A stretch of 64,000 bases of DNA from Auanema rhodensis (lineage: Eukaryota; Nematoda; Chromadorea; Rhabditida; Rhabditidae), in assembly GCA_964057225.1 (NCBI GenBank), contig OZ059899.1, positions 18,298,501-18,362,500 of the forward strand, written 5' to 3'. Numbering within the stretch: the first letter of the stretch is position 1; every line of letters begins with the position of its first letter. The notes under the pieces were generated by a model. That model ran no database searches. It saw only the letters and a program-made list of their open reading frames with translations, and was not told the DNA's origin. Shown piece after piece: positions 63,869-64,000 of this stretch. The translations under genes and the position numbers were made by a program.

Positions 63869-64000
63869 ATAACATTGTCCATCGTCTTCGCCTTGAAAAA
63901 AGGAATCTAAAAACATCTACTTTTCGTGAAATTATTTCGAAATTTTTAGGTAAAATTTTTGTCAAAATGTTTTTGAAAGCAATGTTGAGTGTACATGGAA
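63869..64000 (+). repeat. Partial monomer at the right edge
   Basis: The last 132 bases are the left part of an f-like monomer ('cttcgcc', 'cttttcgtg', 'ttcgaaat', 'taggtaaaat', 'tttgaaagc'), cut by the window edge inside the dyad loop. The array clearly continues. Confidence 0.95.

Larger units (their letters stand above)
1..64000 (+). repeat. Satellite DNA array, ~351-bp monomer, 182 full copies plus a partial
   Basis: Every line of the window can be aligned to the same ~351-bp unit in the same orientation. The phrase 'ataacattgtcc' (variants 'ataacaatgtcc', 'ataaccttgtcc', 'ataacactgtcc') recurs at 1, 352, 703, 1054, 1404, 1754 and so on to 63869. Most units are exactly 351 bp; a few are 349, 350 or 352, from changes in homopolymer runs (for example 1404-1753, 40006-40354, 43510-43861). 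Neither array end lies in the window, since it opens and closes inside a monomer. I see no unique spacer, mobile-element insertion, inversion or gene. Family knowledge: long, gene-free, AT-rich head-to-tail arrays with higher-order repeats are typical of eukaryotic centromeric or pericentromeric satellites. The organism and satellite family are not recognised; an arthropod is a weak guess. Confidence 0.98.

Noticed and set aside
1-64000. CRISPR array or other prokaryotic repeat system
   Set aside because: The 351-bp unit has no repeat/spacer division, since all parts of the unit repeat. There are no associated genes and no unique spacers.
1-64000. Transposable element, LTR or integrated virus within the array
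   Set aside because: The monomer register is unbroken from end to end, and no coding domain, target-site duplication or terminal repeat was seen.

Overview
The whole 64,000-base window is one uninterrupted tandem satellite DNA array. A monomer of about 351 bp, AT-rich (about 31% G+C by hand count of the copy at 352-702), is repeated head to tail on one strand from the first base to the last. Starting the monomer at the recurring 'ataacattgtcc', I count 182 complete units plus a final partial one (63869-64000). The net length deviation over 182 units is only about -14 bp. There is no unique sequence, no transposon insertion, no inversion, no RNA gene, and no reading frame that looks like a gene. 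The window points to constitutive heterochromatin (centromeric or pericentromeric) of a eukaryote. I cannot name the species. The size and AT content fit satellites of insects such as tenebrionid beetles or Drosophila, but I do not recognise the sequence as a known family, so that is only a weak analogy.

The interest lies in the layered organisation. Sequence-variant monomers are arranged into several different higher-order repeats (HORs), each confined to a local domain. Region by region: 1-3156 mixed monomers with a 701-bp dimer duplication (1404-2805); 3157-7719 a 4-mer HOR (1404 bp, about 3.25 copies); 7720-10526 mixed; 10527-15440 a partly preserved 6-monomer (2106 bp) periodicity; 15441-16844 four nearly identical single monomers in a row; 16845-17897 a triplet that recurs downstream; 17898-21407 a 5-mer HOR (1755 bp, two copies); 21408-23864 mixed; 23865-30882 a 9-mer HOR (about 3158 bp), the second copy carrying a 3-monomer insertion; 30883-39303 shuffled and hybrid monomers; 39304-42807 a 7-mer duplication (2453 bp, second copy partial); 42808-44212 transition; 44213-47722 a 5-mer duplication (1755 bp); 47372-61411 four consecutive copies of a 9-mer-based HOR of 10, 9, 12 and 9 monomers; 61412-64000 the same monomer types in shuffled order.

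Inside the monomer, three features stand out. An 8-bp stem, 12-base loop dyad is preserved in essentially every copy. A GC-richer block 'gctgcgtcgatct' keeps its two CpGs while many other CpG positions vary to TpG or CpA. A second, stronger hairpin (9-bp stem, 4-base loop) is intact in some monomer classes and broken in others. Conserved blocks inside an otherwise drifting satellite are candidates for protein-binding sites. That function is inference.
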